Shown piece after piece: positions 14,836-28,700 of a stretch of 64,000 nt of DNA. The first letter of the stretch is position 1. Every line of letters begins with the position of its first letter. Location: the NCBI RefSeq assembly GCF_012273895.1, contig NC_052107.1, positions 3,038,001 to 3,102,000 of the forward strand. Reading direction: 5' to 3'. Both the position numbers and the translations under genes were made by a program. This stretch comes from Zerene cesonia. Lineage: Eukaryota > Arthropoda > Insecta > Lepidoptera > Pieridae. The notes under the pieces are model-generated. The model had not been told where the DNA came from, searched no databases, and saw only the letters and a list, made by a program, of their open reading frames with translations.

Positions 14836-17800
14836 ACTTAGTGACCATATTTAAATTTATTATCATTTCACGCCTTTAGATAAATAAATAAAAATTAGCA
14901 GATATAAAATTCTGTGGAAATTTGTTATTTTAGAAGTTCGTAGACAATTATAGGTAAGTATATAAGTCTAGATCTAGACTAGATCATAAACTCGCCATGT
15001 CGCCAAACATTATTGATTTTTTTTTTAATTATAAGCTTGGTTTTTGAAATACCGTGTGCAAAATTTTATCCACTTCATCAATTGTCTGATGTAAACTCCT
15101 TTCATAATTAGTAAATATATAGAAATTAGTACTTTTATGAATATTGCAAATACTTTCGCTAATGCTATTTGTCCTATTTGTATAAATGTTTAATTTAATT
15201 TATTAGAGGGTCACTCGTTACTCGAAGAGCAAGTGGGCCAGACACGACACTTTTATGTGATTCTGAATCATGTATTTAATTATTTATTTACCGCCTGTAC
15301 CGTATGAACAGAATAAAGAGACTTGGGTGGAAAATTTTATCTAGTACCAGCATAGAAGTGGTTTTATAATTAAATATTGTTCTATTTAAATCAACCACAC
15401 AAAAAACTGCTTATTGTTATAGACATAAATGGGGATACACATAGAAGTGTTAAAAAAATAAACATTATACTCCATTTAAGTAACAAGTGTTTTATATATT
15501 ATGGTGAAAATTTAAGTATTATGCAAATACAATAATAAAAAGTTGGATGTATTTTTCCCCATTAACCCAACAAATGCATAATTTACTGAACGTGTAATTA
15601 AGAAATTCCGTATTAATTGCATAGCGCAAATAATGATGTTATATCGAATTGACCCAGGCTCATTGACGTACAAAATTACGTCAATGCCTGGGCTGAAAAG
15701 TAAAATAAAGTAAAATAGCCTCATCTACAGAATACATAATTCATTTAGTCTAGTGTAGTGCCTAGTTTTTATGCGAGGTTTTGCTCTTTGATGACAGAAT
15801 AATTGAAATAAAATTAAATATTTATACAGTGAGAATAGCTTTGGATCTATTCACAAATAATTGCACATAATTTGGCAAGCCTATTGACTTAATGGCGAAT
15901 TTGTATTGAAATAACAGTTCTCGATATTCAGATAAACTTCCACTTGATCACGAAATGCAGTTTCATTGATTTGTTTTGTATGCTAAAATGGTACTTAATT
16001 GCTGAATAGTAAATAATTTTTGCTTTAAAAGAGGAATCAATCACTTATTCTCTACATTTTAATTTATATATGTTATAAGTTGTGAAAGTGAAGACATAAT
16101 TAACACAGAGGCTCAGAAAAAAAGGTTCTTTTTGAGCCTGAGTCCTGAGCCCCAAAAGCTTTAAAAGTAAAATAATCCAAAAGCTGGACGTTTTGTAGGG
16201 TTCGCTTTAATTTCTCGTACGTACCTCTATAGGCTACCTGGGCTTAATAAAACTGCTCTATTTTCGGGCTCAACCGCAGTTGAAATGCAATATAGGCGTT
16301 TTAGATAGTCATGTGGGTCGAAAGAGAATGTTTTTTCTGTTCACCAATAGCTATTCTATGAGTATATTGTATCCATTTGTTAAAGCATAGTTCAAAAGAC
16401 AGACATTATTATGAAGATGTATAAAAACAAAAAAAAATACTCAAAAGTTCTTAGCTGTCTTGGTTGACGTTTTATATATATCTGTCTTTATTAACTAATT
16501 ACATTGAAAACGCTTATTGAAAGGAATAGACGCCGCCAATTTCAAAAATTTTCCACCTGCAAGATCCAAGATTCTATTTGTGCATGCATGGATATAAGCC
16601 CAAGGAATTAAAGCTTACAAACATACGTATATTGATCTAACTGATATACAAAGAGATTTCGATATTACATTTATGTTTACTGCAATATATTTGTGAACCG
16701 TATTGTTATATTGTTCTAAGAAAGTAAAAATAGACGCGGTAGTAAGTACACGCATATATTAAGGCCTAATTTAAGAATTGCATAATTTTATAAACGTCTA
16801 TTGTTCCATATAATAACAGTGCGAAAATTACTAAAACTACCTACGAAATATTTATTTAAGTATAGACTATAGCTAGGTTTGGCATGTTTATAGCGCAATC
16901 ATTGTACAAATATTATGATTATGCGGATGTAAGACCGTTTGCTTAGACGCGGTTAGATAACCCTAAGCCGTGAAGATCTTTGATCTATATACAAAAGTTG
17001 AAATAGCTTTCCTGAACAACATAGTATAAATACATTAATTTATTTTAAAATTGAGCCAAATGTTCTAGATAACAGGGAGAGGATCAATTATCTTATTAAT
17101 TGAATTCTCTTCTAATAGCTAATGCTATTGAAGAAATTATTTCATCGCTATTAATAATAAAATTTAACATAAATTACTTCGTCCATCCTCACATGTTTAA
17201 ATTAAATGTTGTGACTGTTGAAGATGGAAGGGGTTGGTTGTTTTTATGCAGTAATTGAGTTTAGAGCGCATAATTGATCCACATAAGAGTATCCGGTAAT
17301 CAATGAAACGCAAAAAACTGAAAGAACGCAGTCTATAAATAGCTTTCAAGTTATAAAGCAGCTGCAAACAGTATCCAGACCATCACTCTCAAAATCAGGT
17401 TCAGTATCAAAAAATACTTTAAAATTTTTATGCCTCTTTGATAGATTTATCGCTTCAACGAAACGCCTATATAGTAAACACTTGAACATACTGTCTAGTT
17501 CAATCAGAATTTTCCCTCTAGCTATCTTTATCAAAATAAGGAACGTTATTTTTCCTTATTTTAATAAGATAGCAATTCAGCAGCATCATAGCAACATACC
17601 CTTTGCCGAAATACGACAGTAACGAATATTATAAAATACTATAACAAAACACACATCATCGAGTGTAGGGATATATAATTTCATTAAATATCTACAAACC
17701 TGATGATGATGAAGGATTTTGTGATACAGTAATTGGATAAATGATAACTAAATACTCAACAACTTGCAAAGAGAAGGTGACGCCTGATTGTTAATACTTA

Positions 17801-19460
17801 GATGTTATGAAGATTTTTATAATAATAAGTGATGAAGATTTTATCATATTTGTCTAGTTTGAATAGTGATAAAAAAAATCACTTTTTAAGTGAGTAGAGG
17901 AGCCCAGGTTCTCTCTTCAAAATAGTTGTTATATCCCGGCAACTACAGCCAGTAAGTGCTATATAAAAAACAAATATAATCGCTATTTGGCTGTAAATTT
18001 AAAATTGTGTTGTCCGCGTATGAACGCACATTTTGTTAATAATAATTTTGCAAACCGATCCAATTACACTGAAATTTGTAGGAGTTTGTTTTGAACGCGT
18101 GACTTATATGAGTTGTACAATCGTTACTTTATGATATAATATTATAAATCAAATACTGTATTGTTTTTGTTCTGTACAACGATATATGAATTTATTTTTA
18201 ACTTTCCGCTCTTTCATCAAAATGTAATAATGAAATGTTTCTTAGATGCGAAAGTTTAGTCATTTCATTCAATCTTCATTATTTTAATGGAAATTGTGGA
18301 ATATCTTCTCGAATAGGGGTAAACTATAAGAGCGTTTTCCTGCAAGCATCAAATATCATATTATGTGATCAAACGACCAAAACTTTTAATGTGAACTAAG
18401 CAGCTGTTGTAAAAAATCGCGTATTGATTATTTCTATGTAATACTTTTAAATTCGCTTCATTATTAAGCCGATAGTTTCTGTAACTAATCTCCATAGCTA
18501 ACACATAATTCTTAAAATAAAATCTATTTATATTTCAGGGAAATCTTTCAATTGCAAACAGTTTCATTATTGGCATGTCATATGTTAAAAGTTGCCAGTT
18601 ATTTTTATTCTCTCGATAAACCTGAGATTGTACCGATGTAAATTGCAAATCTTGTGTTGCATTATAGATGTTCATTTCATGTCCTATGATTTAGATATCG
18701 TTAAACTTATAGCAAGGCTTTATTTAAATCTTATGACGCTTTATTTAGAACTAAGAAATGTTTATAGTTTACTTTTATTTATTTTTGTAGTCCGTCAAGT
18801 CTTTCTTTTTGTCACCATTGATTTAGTTGGACTGAAAGTTATTGTTTGGCTATATGTTGAAAATATTTGGTGAGACTAAAAATACTGTTAAAATAAAATA
18901 AAACACTCTATTTAAATTCGGTATTCTAATATGAAATTCATTGTATGTTGTCTTAATTATTGAATATTATTGAATGTTGTAGAACCGCGGTATCGCCATT
19001 ATTTTTTCATTAGTTCGTTGATCTATTATGAAATGAATCGGACCTATCAGAAAATAAAATTACCCTCTAATATTTAGATATAGTTTATAATAGTTCTTAT
19101 AATGTTATCGTTCACACTCTAAACTAAATTCTCTTCCTCTTTTGTCTGAAGTCTCGGATCTTTATTCTATATTGGTGCAAATTACAAATTGTTTAAATTG
19201 TTAATATGTGGAGGGCGTTGGCACCTGTGCCACAGGTAATTTAAGCTCTTATTGGTTTCAGTGCTAATTTTAGTCTAAGAACAGTGTTTTTTATATATAT
19301 TTTATGATGTGATAATATTTAAATGGAGGGACGGTTAAGAGAACCGAATTGCTGTTTTAGCAAAGTATAAGTGGAATGTTCGTCTACCGCTGTGAGCTGA
19401 AACCGCTTCTGCCGAAGCGTCCTTGACTCCCACATTATAAGATATTATCGAATTTCAGCG
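14836..19460. other. No recognisable gene
   Basis: AT-rich non-coding DNA with an inverted repeat at 15653-15692. A 93-codon hydrophobic frame at 18592-18873 shows no family resemblance and is probably chance. Confidence 0.5.
15653..15692. repeat. Hairpin-forming inverted repeat
   Basis: CCCAGG-CT-CATTGACGTA, a 6-base loop, then TACGTCAATG-CCTGGG. Sixteen base pairs form with a single 2-nt bulge. Confidence 0.85.
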
Positions 19461-19775
19461 ATGGTTTGGTGGAGTGTCAGATATCAAGATGCCTATGACA
19501 CTTTTTTGTGAAAAAGGTATCCAAACATGAGCTCAAGTGTATAACCCTATTTTGGTGATTAAGCCTCTTAACAACACACTTTTCCATTACCTTAAATGAT
19601 CCTTTCAGCGGGAAGCTCTAAATGCAATGATAATTATGGATCCTAAAACAAGGCATAAAATTAGCTGTGAACAATTTTCCCATGGACGAAATGCGTGTGT
19701 CTATTGCTGCCGTATCAACGTTGAAAGGACTGTTTTAAAACCAATGGAGATCGTTTTTAATTAGCTATGTACATT
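19461..19775 (+). pseudogene. Decayed mariner-type transposase remnant
   Basis: Translated pieces in changing frames read MVWWSV, LFCEKGIQT, AQVYNPIL, VIKPLNNTLFH and, after an apparent internal deletion, KLAVNNFPMDEMRVSIAAV. The order and wording fit the C-terminal half of mariner (Tc1/mariner, DDD transposase). Several frameshifts and stops make it non-functional. No terminal inverted repeats were found and the N-terminal half is missing or unrecognisable. Confidence 0.78.
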
Positions 19776-21718
19776 TAAAATATTAGTGTATAAATAAAGT
19801 GACACAAAATATTTCATTTCAATAGTAGTAGTGATTTATTTATAGCGAATTAGTATTAAGTGACGAAAACTATGGACGTGCTTTTTGGAACAGTGTGTTT
19901 TTTAATCAGTAGGATCCTGCGTTTGCGTTGGAATTATCGAGTAACAAAACCAAAAAAAAAAAGCACGAAATAAGGACTTCCTTTTATTGGTATCGTCGGT
20001 TAACAACCCTTAAAACAACACAAATGTTATATATACATAAAAGCTTTCATCAAAGTCATAAATGAAGACAGATACGTCTTTTAACTCGAACATCCAACAA
20101 AGTCACAATCTTTTAACGGGTAAAGTAGCTTGTGGTAAATTCAATTATCAACTTCCCGACCTAGTGCTGCGCTTTTAATAACTGCTCTTAATGAAATATT
20201 AACTTTTCACTTTCTCAGGATTAATATATATTAAATTTGTAACACTTTTAACGGATAATTATGCGTCATAACATTTAAGTTTTAAACGTGCTGAGCATTG
20301 GTTTCACTACAAGTAAATATCATCATCTTGAGATTTTTTTCTAGTCTTTCATAATTTCTCATTTATAAAGCATTTCAATGCTATAAAACTAAAACTTTAA
20401 TTTAATAAAGCCCGAGTTTCATCAATACGACGAGACGATATATACGAGATTCATCGATATCCTAGTTTCTCAGAGAAATTTAACGTCGAATAAAAAAACG
20501 CTAGCAGTCTAGTAAATCAAACAAAATCAATATTTATTCGTTTGTTTTTGTACCTCAAAAGCGGTGTTGGCATTTCCACGTGGTTTAACCTACAGCATAT
20601 TTGAAGGTTGATAAATTGATTGTACATGTTAACTCTCAAGAAAATCCATTTAATCTCGGTAAACCTATTAGTTTTCTGTTACAATAAATTATGCGCAATG
20701 TTTAGGTAATGTAAAATTGTTGCTCATATGTAGTACCTTCAGGTAATAGAATATCAGAACAGCTATTACCAATAGCTTTATCGCTGGATTATTGTTTGCG
20801 ACCTTCCAATTCAAATAACGTGATGTCAAATATTTGAGCGACGAAAGCAATTAATTAGTAAGTAGTAGTAGGTAAATGAATGGTTTTTGGCCGTCATTTA
20901 GATTGAAAACGTACTCAATAAACACGAATGTAAATTTCAATTACTTTTCCTAATTTCAGTAGTGGAACGAGTATTACGTTTAGTGTAATTTTAATGAATT
21001 ATTTCTGCATTTATTTGAATCCGTACTGAGAATTGCAGCCCCTTTGATAAACATCCTGACTCAAGTGCTCGTAACCTACCTTAAAACATATTATGCTTCC
21101 TTTTGTAATTTTAATTAATAAATTTTGCATAACTTAAAATACGTATATTGTTATATGTTGTAAATTAAATTTTACAACATAAAGAAAAATTGCGGTATTT
21201 ATTTATTTAAATGGAATATGATTGACAATATAAATGCAATATTAATTGTCAAAAACAATATTAACTGTTCCGTTAATCCCAATACTCAATTTATTAAAAA
21301 TATAACGTCCCGTTTGTTCACGTCTGAAATATGAATTCAATAACATTCAAAGATAAATCAGTTGTACAGTCGATCCATAATCATAAAAACTGAACAAAAA
21401 TATCCATGAATAAAAATTCTTTATACATTAAACCATAAACATGTGCTATTATCAGTGTACGAACATATTGAACCCGATTCACACTAGCAACATAAAACAG
21501 GGACCTGGGGAATCATTTATGCGGCCCATACCGCACTTAAAGTTTTCTTTATGGCTTAAGAATACACAAAGCGGACCTAGCAATATATTGGCTTCACCAT
21601 CTCGCCTTTCAGTGTGTTATTATTAGATAGAGAAAATCTCGTCTTCAAACTTTTCTTGGAAAATATTACATTAAAGATCTCATCACCACGGTAAAGTAAA
21701 TAATATTTAACCATGCCT
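19776..21718. other. No recognisable gene
   Basis: AT-rich non-coding DNA, except for the dispersed palindromic repeat piece at 20346-20405. Confidence 0.5.
20346..20405 (-). repeat. Dispersed repeat fragment, reverse copy of 36255-36313
   Basis: Contains tttctcatttataaagcatt followed by tcaatgctataaaactaaaa. This is nearly the exact reverse complement of the left part of the element at 36255-36420, and includes the internal palindrome AGCATTTCAATGCT. Confidence 0.85.
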
Positions 21719-21731
21719 ATATAAAATGTGA

Positions 21732-22030
21732 AAAGTGGTGGCTCAGTGGTGAGAACATCGGACTTCAAAATCGATAAGTCAAGGTTCGAGACTGGGGCGA
21801 GCGTGCAGGAAATAAATTGATTTTTCAATTTATCTGCACATGTGGATAATATCACCACTGCTTAAAACGGTGAAGGAAAACATCGTGAGGAAACCGGCAT
21901 GTCCAAGAATCAAAAGTCCGACAACATGCGACATCTGCCAACCCGCACTTGGCCAGCGTGGTGGATTATGGCCTAAACCCTCATAGGAGGCCTGTGTCCC
22001 AGCAGTGGGAAAATGTATGGGCTGATGATG
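21732..22030 (+). mobile_element. Full-length tRNA-derived SINE with (GAT)n tail (family B)
   Basis: A-box TGGCTCAGTGG at 21739 and B-box GGTTCGAGACT at 21783 mark the Pol III promoter. The body contains gaggaaaccggcatgtccaa and cactggccagcgtggtgga-like text, ending tgggctgatgatg. It is bounded by an exact 13-bp target-site duplication, ATATAAAATGTGA, at 21719-21731 and 22031-22043, proof of insertion by retrotransposition. Three further copies or fragments lie at 33556-33726, 58925-59037 and 59231-59492. Confidence 0.9.
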
Positions 22031-22335
22031 ATATAAAATGTGATCAACATTTAAATATTTTTTCTTCATAGCTGCTATTTAAAAAATACCTACTAGCAGT
22101 TGGCATTCATAAATTGAACTTACTGTTAAAAATTGGTTAAAAACTTTTGAAATGTTAAATTTATGTTCATTAAGTATTAAAGTTCAGACAGTTCAAACTT
22201 TATAGCTTATTATGTCAAGAGAGGCAACGTAAATGTATTGTATACTATAATGCATCTTTAAAAAAATAAATTCAAGTAACAATATCTCTGACTACTTAAA
22301 TTAACTATGAATATCTCGATATTTTTTTAAGGTCA

Positions 22336-22500
22336 TTATCTCTTAGAGCGGTTGGTTAGTACAATCGTTGAACACCAGAGAATAATAAGTATCCCCGTGA
22401 CACCTACCAAATAAGTCTCGGTCTAGTAGAGGACACAGAATGCTAATCACCTACTAGTCCGCAAAGAAAATCGATTAATGGAGCAGTTGCATAATGCATT
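22336..22500 (+). mobile_element. SINE family A, diverged and truncated copy
   Basis: Shares with 14630-14835 the order agtctcggtctagtagagga, cacagaatgctaatcaccta, tccgcaaagaaaatcgatta. The head is decayed and the terminal cccagtagggg segment is lost. Confidence 0.65.
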
Positions 22501-22504
22501 TTCC

Positions 22505-22715
22505 AGTTTATTGTGAAAGTTGAACACGCTTCGGCACGAACTATGTCAGCTCGCACTCGGGGAAATACCACATCGCCACAAGACGACCGGCGTGAAATAG
22601 TAACTACTTTTGTTTGGAGGAGCCAGAGGCCCCTGTTTTTATCCTCACCCTTCCCAATCCTTTCCTTTATTCTCTACATCAATCCTTTCCCTAACCCTAA
22701 TCCATTTTAGTTGGT
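22505..22715 (+). repeat. Interspersed repeat with pyrimidine-rich core
   Basis: Begins gttgaacacgcttcggcacg, includes cggggaaataccacatcgcc and gaccggcgtgaaatagta, then a C/T-rich stretch (cccttcccaatcctttcctt). The first part recurs at 53601-53690; the pyrimidine part resembles those at 10475-10700 and 38580-38762. Confidence 0.6.
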
Positions 22716-25700
22716 AAACTATATGCACCACTTACATTAGCCGACACCGCTTACAACCAGGCGACCCTGCGGCCAGCAGCAGCACCAGCTATCACATAAA
22801 ATAATAATCCGCCCCATAACTTATTATATATAATAACACGTAGTTAGCTATTGGAATAAACTAGTATTATATTAAAGTATTCAAATAAAATACAATCCAA
22901 AAATGTCTGTTTAAATATTTCTAAATATGCCACAAAGATTCTCATTAGGCCTATTTAAAAAGATACTCGTTCTTTCCTAGATACACGAGCAAACCAAAAC
23001 AAGCATTATAAATTTTATTGATTGCTTGTGTTCTAAAACATCGTTAAAAAAATTACAGCCTCGTGGTAGTAATATTAAAATATGTAGAGCGATTGACTGC
23101 GAGTGACACTAACTCCATTATCCGAAAATGTAACAGGCGTACTTTATTGACAGCTGCTTGATGGTGCTTACCAATAGTAAAGTATAACACAAATATTTAT
23201 TAACACAAAAATATCGAGGTGTGGTTTAAAAATCTATCTTAGGACCAGAGATCTGGCGTAGTTTCTATTTAAAAACGTACGTAGCAATAGTGTTAATGTA
23301 TACCTATGTAATATATGGTATACATATTATGATAATAAAACTTTACTACTCCATTTAATTGAATTTAATGTTATGTTTTCTTTACATTGTCTCTAGAACA
23401 GCAAATTAAATACATACCTATACAGTTATTGGCACTTTATTTGTTAAATGTCTAAATTAAAATAAGTGTTTTTCTTTTTTTTTTCTTAACTTCCGTTTAA
23501 TGGCTTCATTTGCTTATTGTGTAATGTAATTCCTAAAATGTTACTGGTATCAGTATCAAGCATTTTCATAAAGCTACATTAGCCTTCAAGTATCAACAGA
23601 TTAAAAAAGTAGGGAATATAATACCTAGTTATTTATTGCAGATTTATTGTGAAAGAAGAGCGTAAAAAACATCCGGTGCATATCAATATTTTACCGCTGT
23701 GTAGCTAAAATATGGATTAATATGGATTCTTCTTTTCACGCTTAAAAACTTTTTTTAAAAAAAGATTACGACAATATTCAATTATAGATTCAATAATATA
23801 TACAACTTGCTAAGTGTTGTACCACAATTAATAGATTTATCTACTGTTATACGTACGATGATAACAGAAACAAAATATACTGTATTTCGACTATTGACTT
23901 AACAAATTTGTAGACGTCTCAGAAGTCCTTTAATGAAAAAAAATGTTGAGGATGGAATAAATGCGCGTACTGCCAAATAACGGTAAGGTAATTAATTTAT
24001 TCTTCCATAATGTGAAAATGAAATATATTACTTTTTTAAGCATAACAAATAGGGATGTCCCATAAATGAACACAATAATTTATATACCCTTTATAATAAA
24101 GCGAAAGCAACAATCCATTTTTTATCTTTTGTGTCTGTAACCAATCGATCCACTTTTTCTCAAATATTATGCATATTTTTGTATATAACGTATTCATATT
24201 ATACGGATAAATAAAAAATCTATAAAGAGAACATTATTTGATGACCAAAAAGCACCAATAATGTCTAAAATGTTCGACTCATTATGAATAGAGGTTCACT
24301 AAAGATCAGTCAGAACTCAAGATCCGTAGATAATTGCGTCTTAGAAAATAATAAAATTCCTGTTTAGATCCGACCCCGATATTTTCAGGGGTCAAACAAT
24401 CGATTAAGGATTGCTGAGCGTACGTTTTAGTTGAGGGTTTTAACCGTTTGTACCGCTCCGTAATCTATAAGACAATGACAAACGTACGAAACTTCAAATG
24501 ATCTATCATTACTTTTGATTATTACAGTTCTTAATAAAAATTTTATGTATGTAGATTGCATTAAAATTTATTTCAATTTAATCGAGATAATATGAACAAC
24601 CATTATATCTGTTAATGGTAATTTTGGTATACTTAAAAATAAATGAGTTTTGGTGTAAATCTCAATTTTTTTCCGTGTTTAATTTTACATGACCTTTATA
24701 AGTATATACTTTTCCCTTAGCAGAATATGAAAATCTTTCGTACGTAATTTTCGAACGAAATAATTTCTATACTGTTTCAATATCCGGTTTCAAAACCGTT
24801 AAATAGTTATGAATTGTACTAAGTAGTATTTATGTGTTAATTTATAATTTATATTGTTAAACTCGTAGGTACTAAACATGCTAAACTCACAAGTTTTACA
24901 AAGTGCAGATATGTTATAAGATAACTTGCTTTGAAAATATGCATATACTGTTTAAATATGTTTGAAACAATGGTGGTGAGGAAAAGCATATATTTATCAA
25001 TGGCGGGAAAAATATCGAGGAATATAGCAAGAGCGACATAAATCTGACTCGTCGTAAAATCCAAGCCAATAACATGTCAATTTAACCAGGAAAGTTTTTA
25101 ATTGGGATCCTTATCTATTACATTACTTTATAATATTAAAGCTGAAGAGTTTATTAGATTGAATTTATCTCAGGAACTACTGGATGGAATTTAAAAATAA
25201 TCTCAGTTTGGAATTATCGAAGAAGAATTGAAGGAGGATAGGCGTCCGTAGGAGTAAAGGGGGTAAAACCGCGAGACTCAAATGTTATGTTGATTCGCCA
25301 AAACTAACACGTAATCAGTAACACGCACATCAAAATACTTGATACATGCCCAATATCCTCCTACCATCACACAAGTATATATATGTTTCATAGCAACTAC
25401 AAATAACTAGCTATCTTTATTCACATACACCAAATCTCCTAAGATATGGTGTTATTAAGATTAAGGGTAAGGTAGTTATATCATGCCTTAACGAGCCTTA
25501 AAGATTATTTGGGCCCTAAATTTATATGCGTACGTCAATTTGTTTTTAATTGCGGTAAACCGTAATCATTTCATGATCCTCTTAATGCAAATAGAAGTTT
25601 AGTATTTAAATACTATCCGATATTAATAAGCATTCCCAGCTTGTATCGTACGTGCCCCTTTAATATGCTTAAAATATAGTTTCGCTGCTAACATAATTAA

Positions 25701-28700
25701 TTAACGATGTTATTTTACCTTGACATTAGCACATGTGCTCGGTGTTTATGATTTTCCGTTATTTTATGTAAAAAATTTAGCGCAAAATAGAAAAATGATA
25801 TTGATTTTTATGTTGGCTATCGTCCAGGATCTACCGACGCAAATATAATCATCAGTAAGTACATGACACATGATTGGCGTTGTGTTCCGATGCCGGTTTT
25901 ATTATGTTTGTTTACTGTACCAATATGAAGCACCAAAAAACATAGTTGGAAGCAATATTTAGAAACCATTTTTTATTTCGGTATTTGTTGTACACATTGT
26001 ATTTGGATTTTATGTAATAAAAAATTGGCTTTGTAGTAGTCTTAACTGGCTGAACCATATTATATTCGTTAGCAAAACTGAAAAGATCTTCCAGCATCGA
26101 CATCGAGCCTGATCGAAGGAAGATTGAGATGTTACATGTCTTGACGGTCATACAAAAATTGTTGTATGTAATCTAACTTCACCTATTTAAGTCAACATAA
26201 ACTGAATATACAAGTTTTATATTGAGTATTTTTCCGGTTGTTTGCAGTATTGGCTGATAGTGCTGATTCTTTTGGTATGTTTGACATGAGGTAATAAATT
26301 CTTACTAACAGGATATAGAACAAAGCTTCAAAACATATTTCCTTTGCTATTTGGATGTTTTTCAATTTCAAGCGCACAATTCAAGTAGAAATTATATTCT
26401 CTAACAAAGTTTTGTAGTAGGTCGAATCGTATGTACAGTGTCTTCACATACTGCAGACTTTTTGTATAAAATTAATATCCTCCATGCTTCCTTCAGCTGG
26501 ATATAAATATTTCTGTTGAGAGATACCACAATCATAGTCCATCTTGTACACTTTGTATCTGATTCACCATTCCACATTAAGTGACAAGATGTTTAACAAG
26601 GATCTGTGGCCTCTACATTTAGCGCCATATTGTGTTCATCAATAGAGATGCAATCAGCCATTGAAAGATGTATTATAAACGACTGGAAACGTGTTAAACA
26701 AATTTTCTATGAAGATCACTTTAAAAGTGGCAAACTATAAATAAATTATATTCAAAGAATGAAAATGGTCCCTTGTGAAAATAATAGCTTCCCTAGTTAG
26801 CTGTAACTAGGCAAAACAAGTGAACGACAAACGAGTTTTAATGTTAACATATATAAAGAATCATTTCCTCTTATGTAAATGTACTGTGTATAAACAGTTT
26901 TCTTTATTATTCTTTGTAACATCATCACAACAGTTGCTATAAGAGATAAATTTCCCTTGGGGAACTTTTTCCAATTTGTCACTGATGTAACCATAATCTG
27001 TAATAACTTAGTACAAGCAAACATTTTGCAATTACAATAATTTAAGTAAGTCGTTAGAAAAATTAATTCCTGTCTATATAAATTTGAATATTTGCAGTTC
27101 ACTAAAATTTCAAACAATTCAATTAATTTGTTTATGAAAACAGATTTATAAAACTTTTACAACGATTATAAAGTATTCCATTGTCTTACCTAGAGTATTG
27201 TTTCCTTTATTTCTGACGTCATTAAATAAAAGGTTTCAAGATGTAAACACGTTTAAGAAATTCAAAAATTTATGCTTTCGACTAGACTTCCTTCAGAACA
27301 AAACTTTAAAACAAAACTTAAAAGAAACGTAGCTCTTTAATAGATTAATCTTATTCAGAACGAACAACAACAAGAAAACTGTCTGAGATAGACAGACATA
27401 ACCTTTTCTTATTTAATGTGGTTTATTGATAGTTCTTTCGATAAAAGCTACCAGGGATCTGGCATCTGATAAAATGTATCAGTAAGTTTAACCGTTAATT
27501 AAATCAGACAGTATAGAAGTGACAGTACTATTATCGTCTCCGCTGTAGTTATCTGACGTTATCGCACTAAACTTTACCAGCTTCGCCACATTCATACACA
27601 GACATAGTCGAGTGTATATATTATGCAGTGAGTGTATATATTATACTTTGTTTTAGGCATGTGGATATGTATAAAAAGCGTTACTTATAATTGTTTGTAT
27701 AGATTTCTTTCCGTTGATGCGAATAATTGATACATTTATTCAATTAAAATGTGTGTGATATGATATTCAGTAATTGTTGAAGAAAATGGTAAGCAGAATT
27801 GTTTTAAAAGAAAATTGCCGGAAACATATATGTTTTCTTTTTAGTAATTTGACATCATATCATGTCGCTGGTATATGTTATACCTAACCGTAATCGCAGC
27901 GCCAAACAACTGTATTTTCAAGGCTTCAAACTGCTTTTTGGCAAATAATTTGGGTATTAGTTGCACCGTCGAACAACGAAGCTTATGTAAAATTAAATTG
28001 GGTTCTTGAAAGTAAATTTTAAAAGGTACTGTTTTAAAACTTTAAGAATAGAAAGAAGGTTATGCCTGACTAATTCAGTTTCCTATGCTACTATTCTAGT
28101 AATATCTAGTGGAAGTAATAAAGACCAGTTAATAAAACGATTGAAAGAAACAAACAGAGCGCACAAGCCAACGTTGTAGTAAAACCACAGAACTATACTC
28201 ACACTAAGCTTTGTTTTCACTCATAAATTGTTGGTCTAAGCATTCAGCTTGATTTCATTACGGTCTGAACTCGTAAATGTACTCAATTCTATTGGATTCG
28301 ATTTTAAAGTCTTGCGAAATGGTGCGTAAAATTGTATTGAGCTCTTTTACTGGTGTATATAACCTGAATTGTGGTATTTATGTACCGACAGACAATGGAG
28401 ACAGTGAAACTGTTTATTGTACCGTTACTCGATAGTGATTATCATAAACAACCTCGGAGTAATTACGTTTGGGTCATTGTTAATAAGCAAACAACTAAAT
28501 CCAGCAAATTCTAAGTATTTGAAAACTTTGTAGCCTTTTTATTTTATACGTTTATCGTCATATAAATCAATCCAAATTCTTACGATCATTTAGCATACAA
28601 TTATTTGACATCATAGGTCTATAATACACAACTTGTTTTCGCATTATAACATACCGTCCCCATATAATTCAACATCTCAAATGCAATCAAAATTGTAAAT

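Noticed and set aside
18592..18873. 93-codon hydrophobic frame, + strand
   Set aside because: Hydrophobicity follows from T-rich codons; no motif, no conserved pattern, no splice context.
22513..22710. 65-codon frame, + strand
   Set aside because: Falls entirely within a repeat with a pyrimidine tract.
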